From positions 186,001 through 250,000 of the forward strand of contig VCJN01001012.1 of assembly GCA_006384855.1 (NCBI GenBank): a stretch of 64,000 bases of DNA, given 5' to 3'. This DNA comes from Tetraselmis striata (Eukaryota; Chlorophyta; Chlorodendrophyceae; Chlorodendrales; Chlorodendraceae). This document shows, in pieces, positions 9,006-17,285 of this stretch (position 1 is the stretch's first letter; each line of letters opens with the position of its first letter). Made by a program: the position numbers and the translations under genes. The notes below the pieces were generated by a model. It made no database searches. It saw nothing but the letters and a program-made list of their open reading frames with translations, and had not been told where the DNA came from.

Positions 9006-9995
9006 TCATGCCCGCCACACCACCACGCTAAACACGAACTCGCCGAGCGCCGCGGGGTCCGCCGGGGCTTGTCCGGTGGCGCTGTCCAGCACGCGAACTC
9101 GCAGCTCGTTGATGGCGTCGGGGTCCGTGGCCACCTCGTGCCCGATGTGGTCGCCGCACAGGCTTTTTGTACTCAGTCGCTGCCCGAACCACTTTGCCTC
9201 GCCCGCGCGGTAGCTGCGCCCCAGGTGCAGGAACTCGTCGCTGTAGGTATGGTTCTTGATGAGCCCGGACACCGCCAGCTTCAGCCCGGACGACAGACTC
9301 GCGGTCTCGTGGCTCAGCGGCGACCATGCATCCACCGCCGCCATCCACCTGCCCCCGGACTGCGACACCGCGTTGCTGCTCGTCGTCAAACGGAACGGCA
9401 CCACGTACTCCTGCGCCGTCCCGCTCGTCCGGTCGCTCGACGCGATGAGCGCGCGGTAGAACGGAAAGGCCAGGCCGGAGGGCACGGGCTCGGCGTCCGG
9501 CGCCCAAAACACCAGCGAGAACGAGTACGGCTCCACGCTGGCCCCGGAGGCCACGGGCCGGACCGTCGCGCCGTCGAACATGGACAAACGGAACTCCATG
9601 GGCCCGTGGGCGTCCAGGACGTCGCCCGTGCATATCGCGCCCATGGTGTCGCGCCGCACGCGTCCGGAGTCCTGCTGGATGCCGTACAAGCCGCTGCCGA
9701 GGTAGTTCTGGAGCAGGCAGAGCGTCCGGGAGGCCGAACCATTGTAACTGCACCACGTGTTGGTCTGGGAAAAGGACATGCACTCCAGCAGCAGCGCGGG
9801 GCCGTGTCCGGGCGATATCACGGAGTAGTCGCCGGACACCTCGGAGCACCGAATCGCGTCGCACCACTCAACCGCGACCCGGACCTGCTTCCCCAGGAAC
9901 TCGTGCGCGACGTCCCCATCAAGAGGCACCGAGAAGCGCGTGCGGTCGCCCTCGAGGCGGTCCTCGGTGCTCACCAGTACGCGCCGGAAAGCCAT
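9006..9995 (-). CDS. Minor capsid protein (penton-like) of the PLV
   Basis: 329 residues from ATG 9995, directly downstream of the major capsid gene and on the same strand, the usual place of the PLV minor capsid protein. The sequence is beta-rich with no membrane segment. Two lobes look related. The first ends with FRLSMFDGATVRP then PYSFSLVFW (about residues 145-180), and the second, at the C-terminus, ends with LRVRVLDSATGQAP then FVFSVVVW. This points to an internal duplication. The penton-type assignment rests on position and fold-like features rather than a strong family motif. Confidence 0.65.
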   Translation of the reverse strand: MAFRRVLVSTEDRLEGDRTRFSVPLDGDVAHEFLGKQVRVAVEWCDAIRCSEVSGDYSVISPGHGPALLLECMSFSQTNTWCSYNGSASRTLCLLQNYLGSGLYGIQQDSGRVRRDTMGAICTGDVLDAHGPMEFRLSMFDGATVRPVASGASVEPYSFSLVFWAPDAEPVPSGLAFPFYRALIASSDRTSGTAQEYVVPFRLTTSSNAVSQSGGRWMAAVDAWSPLSHETASLSSGLKLAVSGLIKNHTYSDEFLHLGRSYRAGEAKWFGQRLSTKSLCGDHIGHEVATDPDAINELRVRVLDSATGQAPADPAALGEFVFSVVVWRA

Positions 9996-10018
9996 TTACA
10001 ATGGGGGGAGGGAATAAT

Positions 10019-11248
10019 CTAGCGGGAGACGGAGCACTGTCCGGCCTTGATGTGCAGTGTGCCGTCGAAGTGCGCGAAGCTGTCCATGCGGTAGGCCTGG
10101 GCGGTGGCGGCGGCCCAGCGCATCTCCAGGAACACGTCCACGCCCTGCGTCGAGATGCCGCTCTTGGCGCGGTCGCCGGAGGATACCAGGTACTCGAGGT
10201 CCTGCGCGAGCACAAAGGCGGCGTCCGTGGCTCCGGAGGTGGCCAGCTCGTACTCGGCCTTGGTGATCTGCACCAGCTCGTCCGCGACGCCGAGGGCGTG
10301 CTGGGTCTTGAGAACCTCCGCAAACGTCTCCACCGTGCTCCGCACGGGGGTGGGCGGGTACAGCTTGCCGCCGACGGAGAACTGCCACTCCGCGAGCTGC
10401 GGGTTGGGCCGGTTGCTTACCGTTTTGGCGGTGGCGCTGGTCATGTTCGAGGTGAAGCGGAACATGGTCCAAAGCGCCTTGACGCTGGTCAGGGAGAACG
10501 GCACGAGCGCGTGCTCGTTCGCGACGCCGGCCGGGATGGTGGCGGACACGTTCTCGAACGACTCGAACGAGTAGGTCATCTCCTTGGGCAGCTTGGCGAT
10601 GGCCGCCGGGGTCAGCTCGACGTACTCGAGGATCAGCTCGGCTCCGGAGACGGTCCACGCGCTCACAGCGGTGTCGTTGACGAGGCCGGCGACGGCGGAG
10701 GCCAGTGTCATCTCGAGGCGCAGGTCGCCGTTGCTGCACGCGTACGCGGGGAAGTACACCGGGGACATGCAGCCGATGATGCCGGACAGTATGGGCACGC
10801 ACACGGTCAGGGAGCCGCCGCTGGCCGCGATGGTGACGCCGGTGCGCTCCGTGGAGGCGTGCTGCCCCTCAAGCATGGCCTGCACCTTGGTGTTGCCCTG
10901 GAAGTCGCGGATCATGCACGACAAGGCGCCGTACTGTCTGATTTGTTCCAAAAGGGCGCTCCCGTGGTACAGCTCGAGGCTGTCGAACACCGAGTCGGCG
11001 GTGTAGTCCGGAGCCACGGTGTTGGCGTCCGGGTTGTTGATCGTGAACTTGATGTAGCTCTGGCGTCCGGACAGCACCTGGTTGGGCCGGCGGGTGGGAA
11101 TCACCCACTGGATGGTGTCGCCGGGGGAGAAGGTGGCCTTGTTGAAGCTGGGCACCGTCTGCCTCTTGATCTCGCCGGCGGTGGCGGTGGGCTTCTCGGC
11201 GTAGCGCAAGGCATCGGTGAAGGTGATGTTGGCGGGGCCGTACGACAT
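10019..11248 (-). CDS. Major capsid protein (double jelly-roll type) of the PLV
   Basis: 409 residues from ATG 11248, entirely beta-rich. It has features seen in PLV and Polinton capsid proteins: an N-terminal segment with a P-rich turn (VIPTRRPNQVLSGRQSYIKF), then DSLELYHGSALLEQIRQYG and an aromatic-rich FEMT/YSFESFENV segment between the two presumed jelly rolls. The length is within the PLV range. It is expected to form pseudo-hexameric trimers of the capsid shell. The minor capsid gene follows 23 bases downstream. The shared motif TCTCCCGTAA lies 17-26 bases before the ATG, so expression may be coordinated with the other genes carrying it. Confidence 0.8.
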   Translation of the reverse strand: MSYGPANITFTDALRYAEKPTATAGEIKRQTVPSFNKATFSPGDTIQWVIPTRRPNQVLSGRQSYIKFTINNPDANTVAPDYTADSVFDSLELYHGSALLEQIRQYGALSCMIRDFQGNTKVQAMLEGQHASTERTGVTIAASGGSLTVCVPILSGIIGCMSPVYFPAYACSNGDLRLEMTLASAVAGLVNDTAVSAWTVSGAELILEYVELTPAAIAKLPKEMTYSFESFENVSATIPAGVANEHALVPFSLTSVKALWTMFRFTSNMTSATAKTVSNRPNPQLAEWQFSVGGKLYPPTPVRSTVETFAEVLKTQHALGVADELVQITKAEYELATSGATDAAFVLAQDLEYLVSSGDRAKSGISTQGVDVFLEMRWAAATAQAYRMDSFAHFDGTLHIKAGQCSVSR

Positions 11249-11264
11249 CTCTGAAAACTAATTG

Positions 11265-11274
11265 TTACGGGAGA
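11265..11274 (-). promoter_or_regulatory. Shared upstream motif TCTCCCGTAA (capsid gene)
   Basis: On the minus strand an A/T-rich run (AAAAAAATAA) is followed by TCTCCCGTAA, 17-26 bases before the capsid ATG. It is the best copy of the motif shared with three other PLV genes. Confidence 0.45.
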
Positions 11275-11289
11275 TTATTTTTTTCCGGC

Positions 11290-11448
11290 TCACTTCTTCT
11301 CCAAGTGCAGCTTCTCCTCCGTTTCCTCCCACAGCGAGGGCATCTTCGTCTTCTTCGGGTCGTGGTACACCACCTTGGCGCCCAGGAGGTCGACCTTTTG
11401 GTTCTTGCTGCCGAGCATGCGGGGGGCGGTGCGCTTCGTTCCGAGCAT
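11290..11448 (-). CDS. Small lysine-rich PLV protein
   Basis: 52 residues from ATG 11448 to TGA at 11290. It is rich in Lys and carries two MLG(T/S)K repeats near the N-terminus (MLGTKR, MLGSKNQK), a VVYHDPKKTK stretch and an acidic/basic C-terminus. No known family. It sits just upstream of the capsid gene on the same strand, ending 41 bases before the capsid ATG. A small basic virion or DNA-binding protein would fit. Its start overlaps the divergent control region of the plus-strand coiled-coil gene. Confidence 0.5.
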   Translation of the reverse strand: MLGTKRTAPRMLGSKNQKVDLLGAKVVYHDPKKTKMPSLWEETEEKLHLEKK

Positions 11449-11515
11449 GGCCGATCTCTTAAACTATCTTGTATCTCACATTTTTTTTGTGCGCTGCAGG
11501 CAAACCCCCCGGACC

Positions 11516-12061
11516 ATGAGCGACGCGGCACCGGAGACGAACCCCGCTCTCGCGCAGGAGCGCCGGAGGCAGCGCGTCCTCTTGGACCGCATCCAGCGGC
11601 TCCAGCGCCAGGAGCTCCGCGCGGCGTTCGACGACACGCTGCGCCAGCTGCGCGCGGACGCGGACGCGCGCGTCGCCCGCGGCGAGATCTCGCGCGCCGC
11701 CGCCGACCGGGCGGTGAGGGCCGCGAGGCAGGCGGGCCTGGCCGCGCTGGCCGGAAGGCCGCCGCCCCCGGAGCCGGAGCCGGAGCCGGAGCCGCCGCGC
11801 CGCTCCCGGCGCGAGAGCAACGCCGCCGCCGCCATGCTGGAGTACGCGCGCGTCGTGTCCCGGCTCTTCCAGCGCTCGCAGGAGCTGGACCGCGTGGTCG
11901 AGGGCATCCAGGAGCAGCTGGAGCGCGCGAACGGGCTGGTGTTCGCCCCGGACGGCCGGCCCAAGTGCATCATCGGCGACTTCCCCAACGTCCGGCCGCG
12001 CGGGTGCACCACCAAGCACGGCGTCGTCATGCGGCGGCGCGCGCGGCCGCCGGCGTCATAG
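11516..12061 (+). CDS. Basic coiled-coil PLV protein
   Basis: 181 residues from ATG 11516, chosen over an upstream in-frame extension because that part overlaps the minus-strand small gene. An Arg/Glu/Ala-rich helix spans about residues 10-85, then a PEPEPEPEP linker (about 88-100). A second helical stretch (SRLFQRSQELDRVVEGIQEQLERANG) follows, with a Cys/Arg-rich C-terminus (KCIIGDFPNVRPRGCTTKHG). No family recognised. The last six bases overlap the stop of the convergent gene at 12056-12388. Confidence 0.6.
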   Translation: MSDAAPETNPALAQERRRQRVLLDRIQRLQRQELRAAFDDTLRQLRADADARVARGEISRAAADRAVRAARQAGLAALAGRPPPPEPEPEPEPPRRSRRESNAAAAMLEYARVVSRLFQRSQELDRVVEGIQEQLERANGLVFAPDGRPKCIIGDFPNVRPRGCTTKHGVVMRRRARPPAS

Positions 12062-12388
12062 CTCCCGGAGCACGAACGCGTGCATCAGGCGGTCCGCCCC
12101 GCGGATGTCGAACCCCACGTGCGTGGCCGACCACCGCGCCCCCATGCGCCGCGCCGCGATCGCGAACGCCTCCCCCGGCACGTGCCCCCCGTAGTACACG
12201 GCGGCGTCGCGCTGCAGCCGGGAGACGGCGATCCACGCGCGGTCGTGCTTGGGGATCTGGCGCAGCAGCATGCGCGCGAACCACACGTCGCGCCGCAGCT
12301 CGTCCGGCGCGCTCTCCCCGGCCCACGCCAGCTCGTGCGGCTGGATGCGCAGCCGGGCGTGCATGGGGTGCAGCGTGCGGGCCTCCAT
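12056..12388 (-). CDS. Unknown small PLV protein
   Basis: 110 residues from ATG 12388. Mostly helical, with Trp-rich positions (HELAWAGE, DVWFARMLLRQIPKHDRAWIAVSRLQRD) and an AAVYYGGHVPGEAFAIAARRMGARW middle. No family recognised. It converges on the coiled-coil gene with a 6-base overlap at the stops. It is divergent from the C5 methyltransferase gene, leaving an 80-base AT-containing spacer that must hold both start regions. Confidence 0.5.
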   Translation of the reverse strand: MEARTLHPMHARLRIQPHELAWAGESAPDELRRDVWFARMLLRQIPKHDRAWIAVSRLQRDAAVYYGGHVPGEAFAIAARRMGARWSATHVGFDIRGADRLMHAFVLREL

Positions 12389-12468
12389 GCGGTACCCGGA
12401 CGGAAAACGCCCCGCCGCCCCCCCCGCGGTTTCGGGGGGTTAGGAATTTGTGAAAAGAAACAAAAAAC

Positions 12469-13110
12469 ATGGTGAGGATCCTCGAGCTCTACAGCGGGAC
12501 GAAGAGCGTGAGCCGGACGATGCTGAAGCACTGGCCCGGCGCGGACGTGGTGTCCGTGGACATTAGCCCGCAGTACGGCCCCGACATCCTCGCCGACATC
12601 GGCACGTGGAACTTCTACGACCACCTCCGGCACGGCGAGTTCGACGTCGTGTGGGCGTCGCCCCCGTGCACGCAGTACAGCCGCGCCAACCGAGGCGTCC
12701 GGGACCTCGACGCCGCCGACCAGTGCGTGCAGGCCGCCTTCAACATCATCGAGTACCTGCAGCCCCGGGCATGGTTTGTGGAGAACCCGGCGTCCGGCCT
12801 CCTGGCCCGGCGCCCGTTCATGGCGCCGTACGCCCCGTACCGCAAGGTCACCACGTACTGCATGTTCGGCACGGGCTACAGGAAGGCCACCCACCTCTGG
12901 ACCAACGTCGACGTGCGCCTCCCGGCGTGCAGCCACCGGACGGGCGGGTGCGCGCACTTCGCGCGGCACGGCTACCACGCGGAGGCCGCGCAGAAGGGCC
13001 CGAGCCGCATCGGCGGCGTGCGGTCGGTGCCCGGACACCCCACGTCCACGCTGTGGCGCGTGCCCGAGGGGCTCGTGCTCGCCCTGTGCCGGGCGTCCGG
13101 AATCGCGTGA
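12469..13110 (+). CDS. C5-cytosine DNA methyltransferase (short viral type)
   Basis: 213 residues from ATG 12469. Motif I is ILELYSGTKSVSR, the catalytic PC motif is SPPCTQYS (about residues 64-71), and the ENP motif is VENPASG (about 104-110). The C-terminal half carries a VTTYCMFGTGYRKATHLWTN segment and the end of the fold. It is much shorter than bacterial Dcm enzymes and lacks a separate large target-recognition domain, as in compact viral relatives. It would transfer a methyl group from SAM to cytosine C5 in DNA, possibly protecting PLV DNA or affecting expression. It is followed after 38 bases by the second methyltransferase and then the recombinase, all co-directional. Confidence 0.85.
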   Translation: MVRILELYSGTKSVSRTMLKHWPGADVVSVDISPQYGPDILADIGTWNFYDHLRHGEFDVVWASPPCTQYSRANRGVRDLDAADQCVQAAFNIIEYLQPRAWFVENPASGLLARRPFMAPYAPYRKVTTYCMFGTGYRKATHLWTNVDVRLPACSHRTGGCAHFARHGYHAEAAQKGPSRIGGVRSVPGHPTSTLWRVPEGLVLALCRASGIA

Positions 13111-13148
13111 TCCTTTTTCCGCACCGAAGCACCAAACGGACCGCGGGG

Positions 13149-13985
13149 ATGGAGGAGGGCGATCCGGCGTTTCGCGTCCTCCACGGCGACTGCCTCGACG
13201 TCCTGCCCACCCTCCCGGACGCCTCCGCCGCCGCCTTCTTCTGCGACCTGCCGTACGGGGAGACCGGCGCGCACTGGGACCGCGCCCTCGACCTCGACGA
13301 GTTCTGGCGCCAGGCGGTCCGGGTCGGCAAGCCGGACTGCGTGTTCGCCTTCACCGCCACCTTCCGCTTCGCCGTCCGGCTGCACGCGTCCAACCCCGCC
13401 ATGTTCCGCTACGAGTGCGTCGTCCAGAAAAGCAACGTCTCCAACCCCATGCTGGCCGGGTTCCGACACATGCCGAAACACGAGCTGCTCCTGGTCTTCT
13501 ACAAGCGCAAGCCCCGGTGGCGCCGCGACGCCCACCACACCCGGACCGGCACCTCGCCCTCGGTCGCGAGCCCGGACGCGCTGTGGGGCAAGACCTCCGG
13601 CGCGTTCACCCGGCGCGGCCCCAACTTCCAGCCGCCCCTGCCCACCACGCTCCTCCGGTCCGACACGAACGGCGCCAAGTCCAAGCACGGGACGCGCAAG
13701 GACCCGCGCATGATCCGCGACCTCCTCAAGTGCTGGTGCGAGCCCGGGGACCTCGTGGTCGACCCCACCTGCGGGTCCGGCGCCACGGCGGAGGCGTGCG
13801 CCCAGCTCGGGCTGCGCTTCGTCGGCATCGAGAAGGACGCCGCCACGCACGGCCTGGCCCTCCGGCGCGTATTATCTTCTTGCGTATCGGACAACAACGA
13901 CGCTCCATGCCGCCCTCCCCCGCCCAGGTCCGGGCCCTCCGAACCAGGATCTTCGCCGGCCGGGTCTTCACCCCGGACCGGCTAG
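13149..13985 (+). CDS. Amino-type DNA methyltransferase (N6-adenine or N4-cytosine)
   Basis: 278 residues from ATG 13149. The catalytic motif comes first (FFCDLPYGET, motif IV of DPPY type, about residues 35-45). The SAM-binding motif comes near the end (DPTCGSGATAEAC, about 205-217), the circularly permuted order of beta-class enzymes. In between is a basic region with HMPKHELLLVFYKRKPRW. Target base and sequence cannot be told. The reading frame runs past the recombinase start, so the two genes overlap by 79 bases (13907-13985), suggesting coupled translation. The tail of about 35 Pro/Ser-rich residues is an oddity of that overlap. Confidence 0.85.
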   Translation: MEEGDPAFRVLHGDCLDVLPTLPDASAAAFFCDLPYGETGAHWDRALDLDEFWRQAVRVGKPDCVFAFTATFRFAVRLHASNPAMFRYECVVQKSNVSNPMLAGFRHMPKHELLLVFYKRKPRWRRDAHHTRTGTSPSVASPDALWGKTSGAFTRRGPNFQPPLPTTLLRSDTNGAKSKHGTRKDPRMIRDLLKCWCEPGDLVVDPTCGSGATAEACAQLGLRFVGIEKDAATHGLALRRVLSSCVSDNNDAPCRPPPPRSGPSEPGSSPAGSSPRTG

Positions 13986-15127
13986 CGGAGACCGGGCTGT
14001 CCTGGGCGGAGTTCAACGCCATCCGCGACCTGGCCGGGCTGCCGCCGCTCTCCGAGCCCCGGGACCTCGCGGACGACAAGGTGGCGGTCGGCCGGCCGGT
14101 GACCATCGAGCGGCTGGCCGGCTCGCTGCTGGACGTGATCGGCGGGCCCATGGTCAGCGTCACGGGCCAGGTGCGCCGCACGCCTCGGGGCGAGCCCCGG
14201 ACGGTCTCCGCCACCTCCGTCAACCTCTGGGTGTCGTTCGTCCGCATGCTGGCACGGGAGCTGGACCGCGAGGCCGACGTGCTCGCCATGTTCGACGACC
14301 ACCGGCGCGTCGTCCGGTTCATCGCGACCATCAGCCGCACCGACTCGAGTTACAGCACGCGCCTCCATTATCTCCTGTCCGTCATCAAGTATGTACCTGA
14401 ATTTGGACGACAGGTGGCCGGACGCGCCGTCGAGGAGTACCGCGCGCGCGCCACGGCGGCGCGGGACGCCGAGCGCACCGCCGTCCTCGAGCGCACGGAG
14501 GACACCGAGCACGCCGTCCGCGCCTGGCCCGAGATCGCCGCCGCCCTGCCCCGCATCGCGCAGCATTTCGGCCGACATAGCCTGGAGCACCTTGCTTGTC
14601 TGCTCCACGTTGAGGTCGCGGGCCTCCGGGACGACCTCAAGGCCATGCCATGGTACCGCGAGCCCGCGGACGTCCCCGACCCCGCGCCCGCCAACTACTA
14701 CACCGTGAGCACCGGACGCATCCTGATCACCGCCTTCAAGACCGCGGGCTTCCACCCCGCGTACGACGTCCGCCTCAAGCCGGCCACCCGGAACCTCGTC
14801 CGGGACTCGCTCCTGGCCAAGCCCCGGAGGCACCTCCTCGCCAAGGGCACGACCTCGCGCCTCATCGCGCGCGCCTTCAAGGCCGTCGACATGCCCACCG
14901 TCAAGAGCGTCAACTCCATCCGGCACTCCCGGATCACGCACGAGATGAAGCGCAACCCCGCCCCCGCCAACCTCAAGCGCCTGGCCAGCCTGTTCCGCCA
15001 CGACCCCCAGACCAGCATGCTCTACTTCCGCGCCACGGTCGCGAGGAAGACCCGGACCGGAACCCCCGGCCCCGACGCGACGGACGTGAGTCCCGAACGA
15101 TCGGGCGAACCCCCGGACCGGACGTGA
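13907..15127 (+). CDS. Tyrosine recombinase (integrase) of the PLV
   Basis: 406 residues from ATG 13907, the first ATG giving a compact N-terminus. The N-terminal half is a helical core-binding domain (TSVNLWVSFVRMLARELDRE). The catalytic half carries the first Arg in VAGLRDDLKAM (about 240), a Lys/Arg-rich beta region, the HxxR-like box NSIRHSRITHEM (about 335-346) and the nucleophile Tyr in TSMLYFRATV (about 370). It is expected to integrate and excise the PLV genome. A repeat field begins about 150 bases after its stop and could include recombination or control sites. Disordered Arg/Pro/Thr tail. Confidence 0.8.
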   Translation: MPPSPAQVRALRTRIFAGRVFTPDRLAETGLSWAEFNAIRDLAGLPPLSEPRDLADDKVAVGRPVTIERLAGSLLDVIGGPMVSVTGQVRRTPRGEPRTVSATSVNLWVSFVRMLARELDREADVLAMFDDHRRVVRFIATISRTDSSYSTRLHYLLSVIKYVPEFGRQVAGRAVEEYRARATAARDAERTAVLERTEDTEHAVRAWPEIAAALPRIAQHFGRHSLEHLACLLHVEVAGLRDDLKAMPWYREPADVPDPAPANYYTVSTGRILITAFKTAGFHPAYDVRLKPATRNLVRDSLLAKPRRHLLAKGTTSRLIARAFKAVDMPTVKSVNSIRHSRITHEMKRNPAPANLKRLASLFRHDPQTSMLYFRATVARKTRTGTPGPDATDVSPERSGEPPDRT

Positions 15128-15289
15128 GTCCCGGACCGGACGTGAGCCCCGAAAAAACCCGAACCCCGGACGCGACTCGTTTTTCTCTCGGGGCGACTCG
15201 TTTTCACGAAAATGAGTCGCCTCCAGTACTTGGCGCAGAACGCTCCCCGCGGAAGTGAGTCTCGCGCGAACGGTCGGGCCAACCTCCGG

Positions 15290-16600
15290 CCGGACGAACA
15301 CCCGAACGAAAACCCGAACGAACACCCGGACGAACACCCGAACGAACACCCGAACGAACACCCGAACGAGCACCCGGAGGCCGGGGTGGTGCTTGCTAAC
15401 AAGCTTGCGGAAGCGAACCTCCGGCCGGACGAACACCCGGAGGCAGCTCGCCGAACTAAACCTCCGGCCGGACGGACACCCGAACGAAAACCCGGAGGCC
15501 GGGGTGGTGCTTGCTAACAAGCTTGCGGAAGCGAACCTCCGGCCGGACGGACACCCTGACGGATGGGTCCGGAGGCAGCTCGCCGAACTAAACCTCCGGC
15601 CGGACGAGAACCCGAACGAAACCCCGGAGGCCGGGGTGGTGCTTGCTAACAAGCTTGCTAAAATGTTGAAGGGCCCGGAGGCAGTTCGCCATTGCCAACA
15701 AGCTTGCGGAAACGAACCTCCGGCCGGACGAACACCCGGAGGCAGCTCGCCGAACTAAACCTCCGGCCGGACGGACACCCGGACGGATGGGCCCGGAGGC
15801 AGCTCGCCGAACTAAACCTTCGCCGAACGCCGAACTAAACCGAACTAAAACTAAAGCTTGCTAACAAGCTTGCGGAAGGGCCCGGAGGCAGTTCGCCATT
15901 GCCAACAAGCGAAGCGAAGCGAACCTCCGGCCGGACGGAACCCCGACGGATGGGCCCGGAGGCAGCTCGCCGAACTAAACCTCCGGCCGGACGGACACCC
16001 TGACGGATGGGTCCGGAGGCAGCTCGCCGAACTAAACCTCCGGCCGGACGAGAACCCGAACGAAACCCCGGAGGCCGGGGTGGTGCTTGCTAACAAGCTT
16101 GCGGAAGCGAACCTCCGGCCGGACGAACACCCGGAGGCAGCTCGCCGAACTAAACCTCCGGCCGGACGGACACCCGAACGAAAACCCGGAGGCCGGGGTG
16201 GTGACAAGCTTGCTAACGATGGGAGGATCTTGCCAACAATTGTTGCCAACAACATGTGCGGAGGCCGGGGTGGTGACCACCGGGTCGCCAGAGGTGACCT
16301 CCGGCCGGACGGACACCCGGCCGGACGGACACCCGGAGGCAGCTCGCCATTGCCAACAAGCTTGCGGAAACGAACCTCCGGCCGGACGGACACCCGGAGG
16401 CAGCTCGCCGAACTAAACCTCCGGCCGGACGGACACCCGGAGGCAGCTCGCCGAACTAAACCTCCGGCCGGACGGACACCCGGAGGCAGCTCGCCGAACT
16501 AAACCTCCGGCCGGACGGACACCCGGAGGCAGCTCGCCATTGCTAACAAGCTTGCGGAAACGAACCTCCGGCCGGACGGATGGGCCCGGACGGATGGGCC
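15290..16600. repeat. Composite minisatellite field
   Basis: About 1.3 kb of interleaved repeats. From about 15298 to 15372 there is a 12-base unit (CCCGAACGAACA). Then come many copies of a 43-base unit made of CTCCGGCCGGACGGACACCC, GGAGGCAGCTC and GCCGAACTAAAC, with three clean tandem copies at about 16377-16510. A third block recurs with GGAGGCCGGGGTGGTG and GCTTGCTAACAAGCTTGCGG, which contains a small palindrome. Both strands have long open frames through it, but their repetitive peptides look like by-products. It lies between the recombinase gene and the next plus-strand reading frame. Confidence 0.85.
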
Positions 16601-16637
16601 CGGAGGTGCAATAAAAAAACCGACGCATGCTGATTAA

Positions 16638-16784
16638 ATGGAGACCTCGCAGCGCAACGCGTGGGCCGCGGAGGCGATCGCTCAAATCATGGGGGTCCTC
16701 AACAGCATCCTCCGGAGGATCGAGGCGCTGGAGGCTAGCGCACCAGGCACCGCTCCCCCACCTCGCGAGCCTGCACCAGCTTGA
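16638..16784 (+). CDS. Possible 48-residue PLV peptide
   Basis: ATG 16638 to TGA 16784. A short amphipathic helix (WAAEAIAQIMGVLNSILRRIEALEA) is followed by a Pro-rich end. It starts right after the repeat field behind an A-rich leader, and its last 50 bases overlap the convergent OB-like gene. The heptad-like hydrophobic pattern is plausible for a small oligomerising protein, but with this length a chance frame cannot be excluded. Confidence 0.35.
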   Translation: METSQRNAWAAEAIAQIMGVLNSILRRIEALEASAPGTAPPPREPAPA

Positions 16785-17220
16785 GCGACGCCCCGGCGCG
16801 CTCGCCGTGCTTCCACACCGACGCCAGGCGCACGGCGATCTTGTAGCTCCTGCCCTTGCGCAGCTCGCCCTTGAAGCCGTCCGCCGGCTTGACCGTCAGG
16901 TACCTGTCGCGCTTGACCAGCGGCACCCAGTTCTCTTTGTCCACTCCGGCGAAGACCTCGATCATGTCGCACAGCTCCTGGTTCAGCGCCTTGAGGCCGT
17001 CGGTGTTGTCAACCTCGAACGAGTAACTGGGCGGGCCCTCTTTGTTCTGGAACACGTTGCCCAGGCGGGCGCCGGCGAACGTCACCACCACGGCCTGGGG
17101 CCTGTCGCCCAGCTGCAGCGGGTACACCGTGAGGGGACCGCTCGCTATCGGGGTCTCGGGCAGCCCCATGTCGTCGGGGAGGATGCGGGCGTCGGTGGAC
17201 TTGGCCTTGATGACGGACAT
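16735..17220 (-). CDS. OB-like (putative ssDNA-binding) PLV protein 1
   Basis: 161 residues from ATG 17220. Beta-rich, with a segment YSFEVDNTDGLKALNQEL, a conserved-looking WVPLVKRDRYLTVKP strand pair and a terminal module GRSYKIAVRLASVWKHGERA then SLKLVQA. The terminal module is related to the corresponding part of the next gene upstream (17286-18050). This pattern resembles viral OB-fold ssDNA-binding proteins, which would act with the polymerase-helicase encoded in the same run. The assignment is by pattern only. Confidence 0.5.
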   Translation of the reverse strand: MSVIKAKSTDARILPDDMGLPETPIASGPLTVYPLQLGDRPQAVVVTFAGARLGNVFQNKEGPPSYSFEVDNTDGLKALNQELCDMIEVFAGVDKENWVPLVKRDRYLTVKPADGFKGELRKGRSYKIAVRLASVWKHGERAGASLKLVQAREVGERCLVR

Positions 17221-17285
17221 GGCTGGCTGGATGGTTTGAGATGCCCGCGGGTATTTTTACAAGCCGCCTTAAGCGCGCGTCCGAG

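Noticed and set aside
9028-9867. Arg/Gly-rich minus-strand frame within the minor capsid gene
   Set aside because: It is a shadow of the capsid codons in another frame with biased composition.
13982-15652. Long minus-strand frame across the recombinase gene and repeats
   Set aside because: It is the reverse of the recombinase codons plus repeat-derived Gly/Cys/Phe peptides; the plus strand has clear recombinase motifs.
15290-16600. CRISPR-like appearance of the repeat field
   Set aside because: Units of several kinds are directly tandem or interleaved without unique, equal-length spacers, and the context is eukaryotic with no cas genes.
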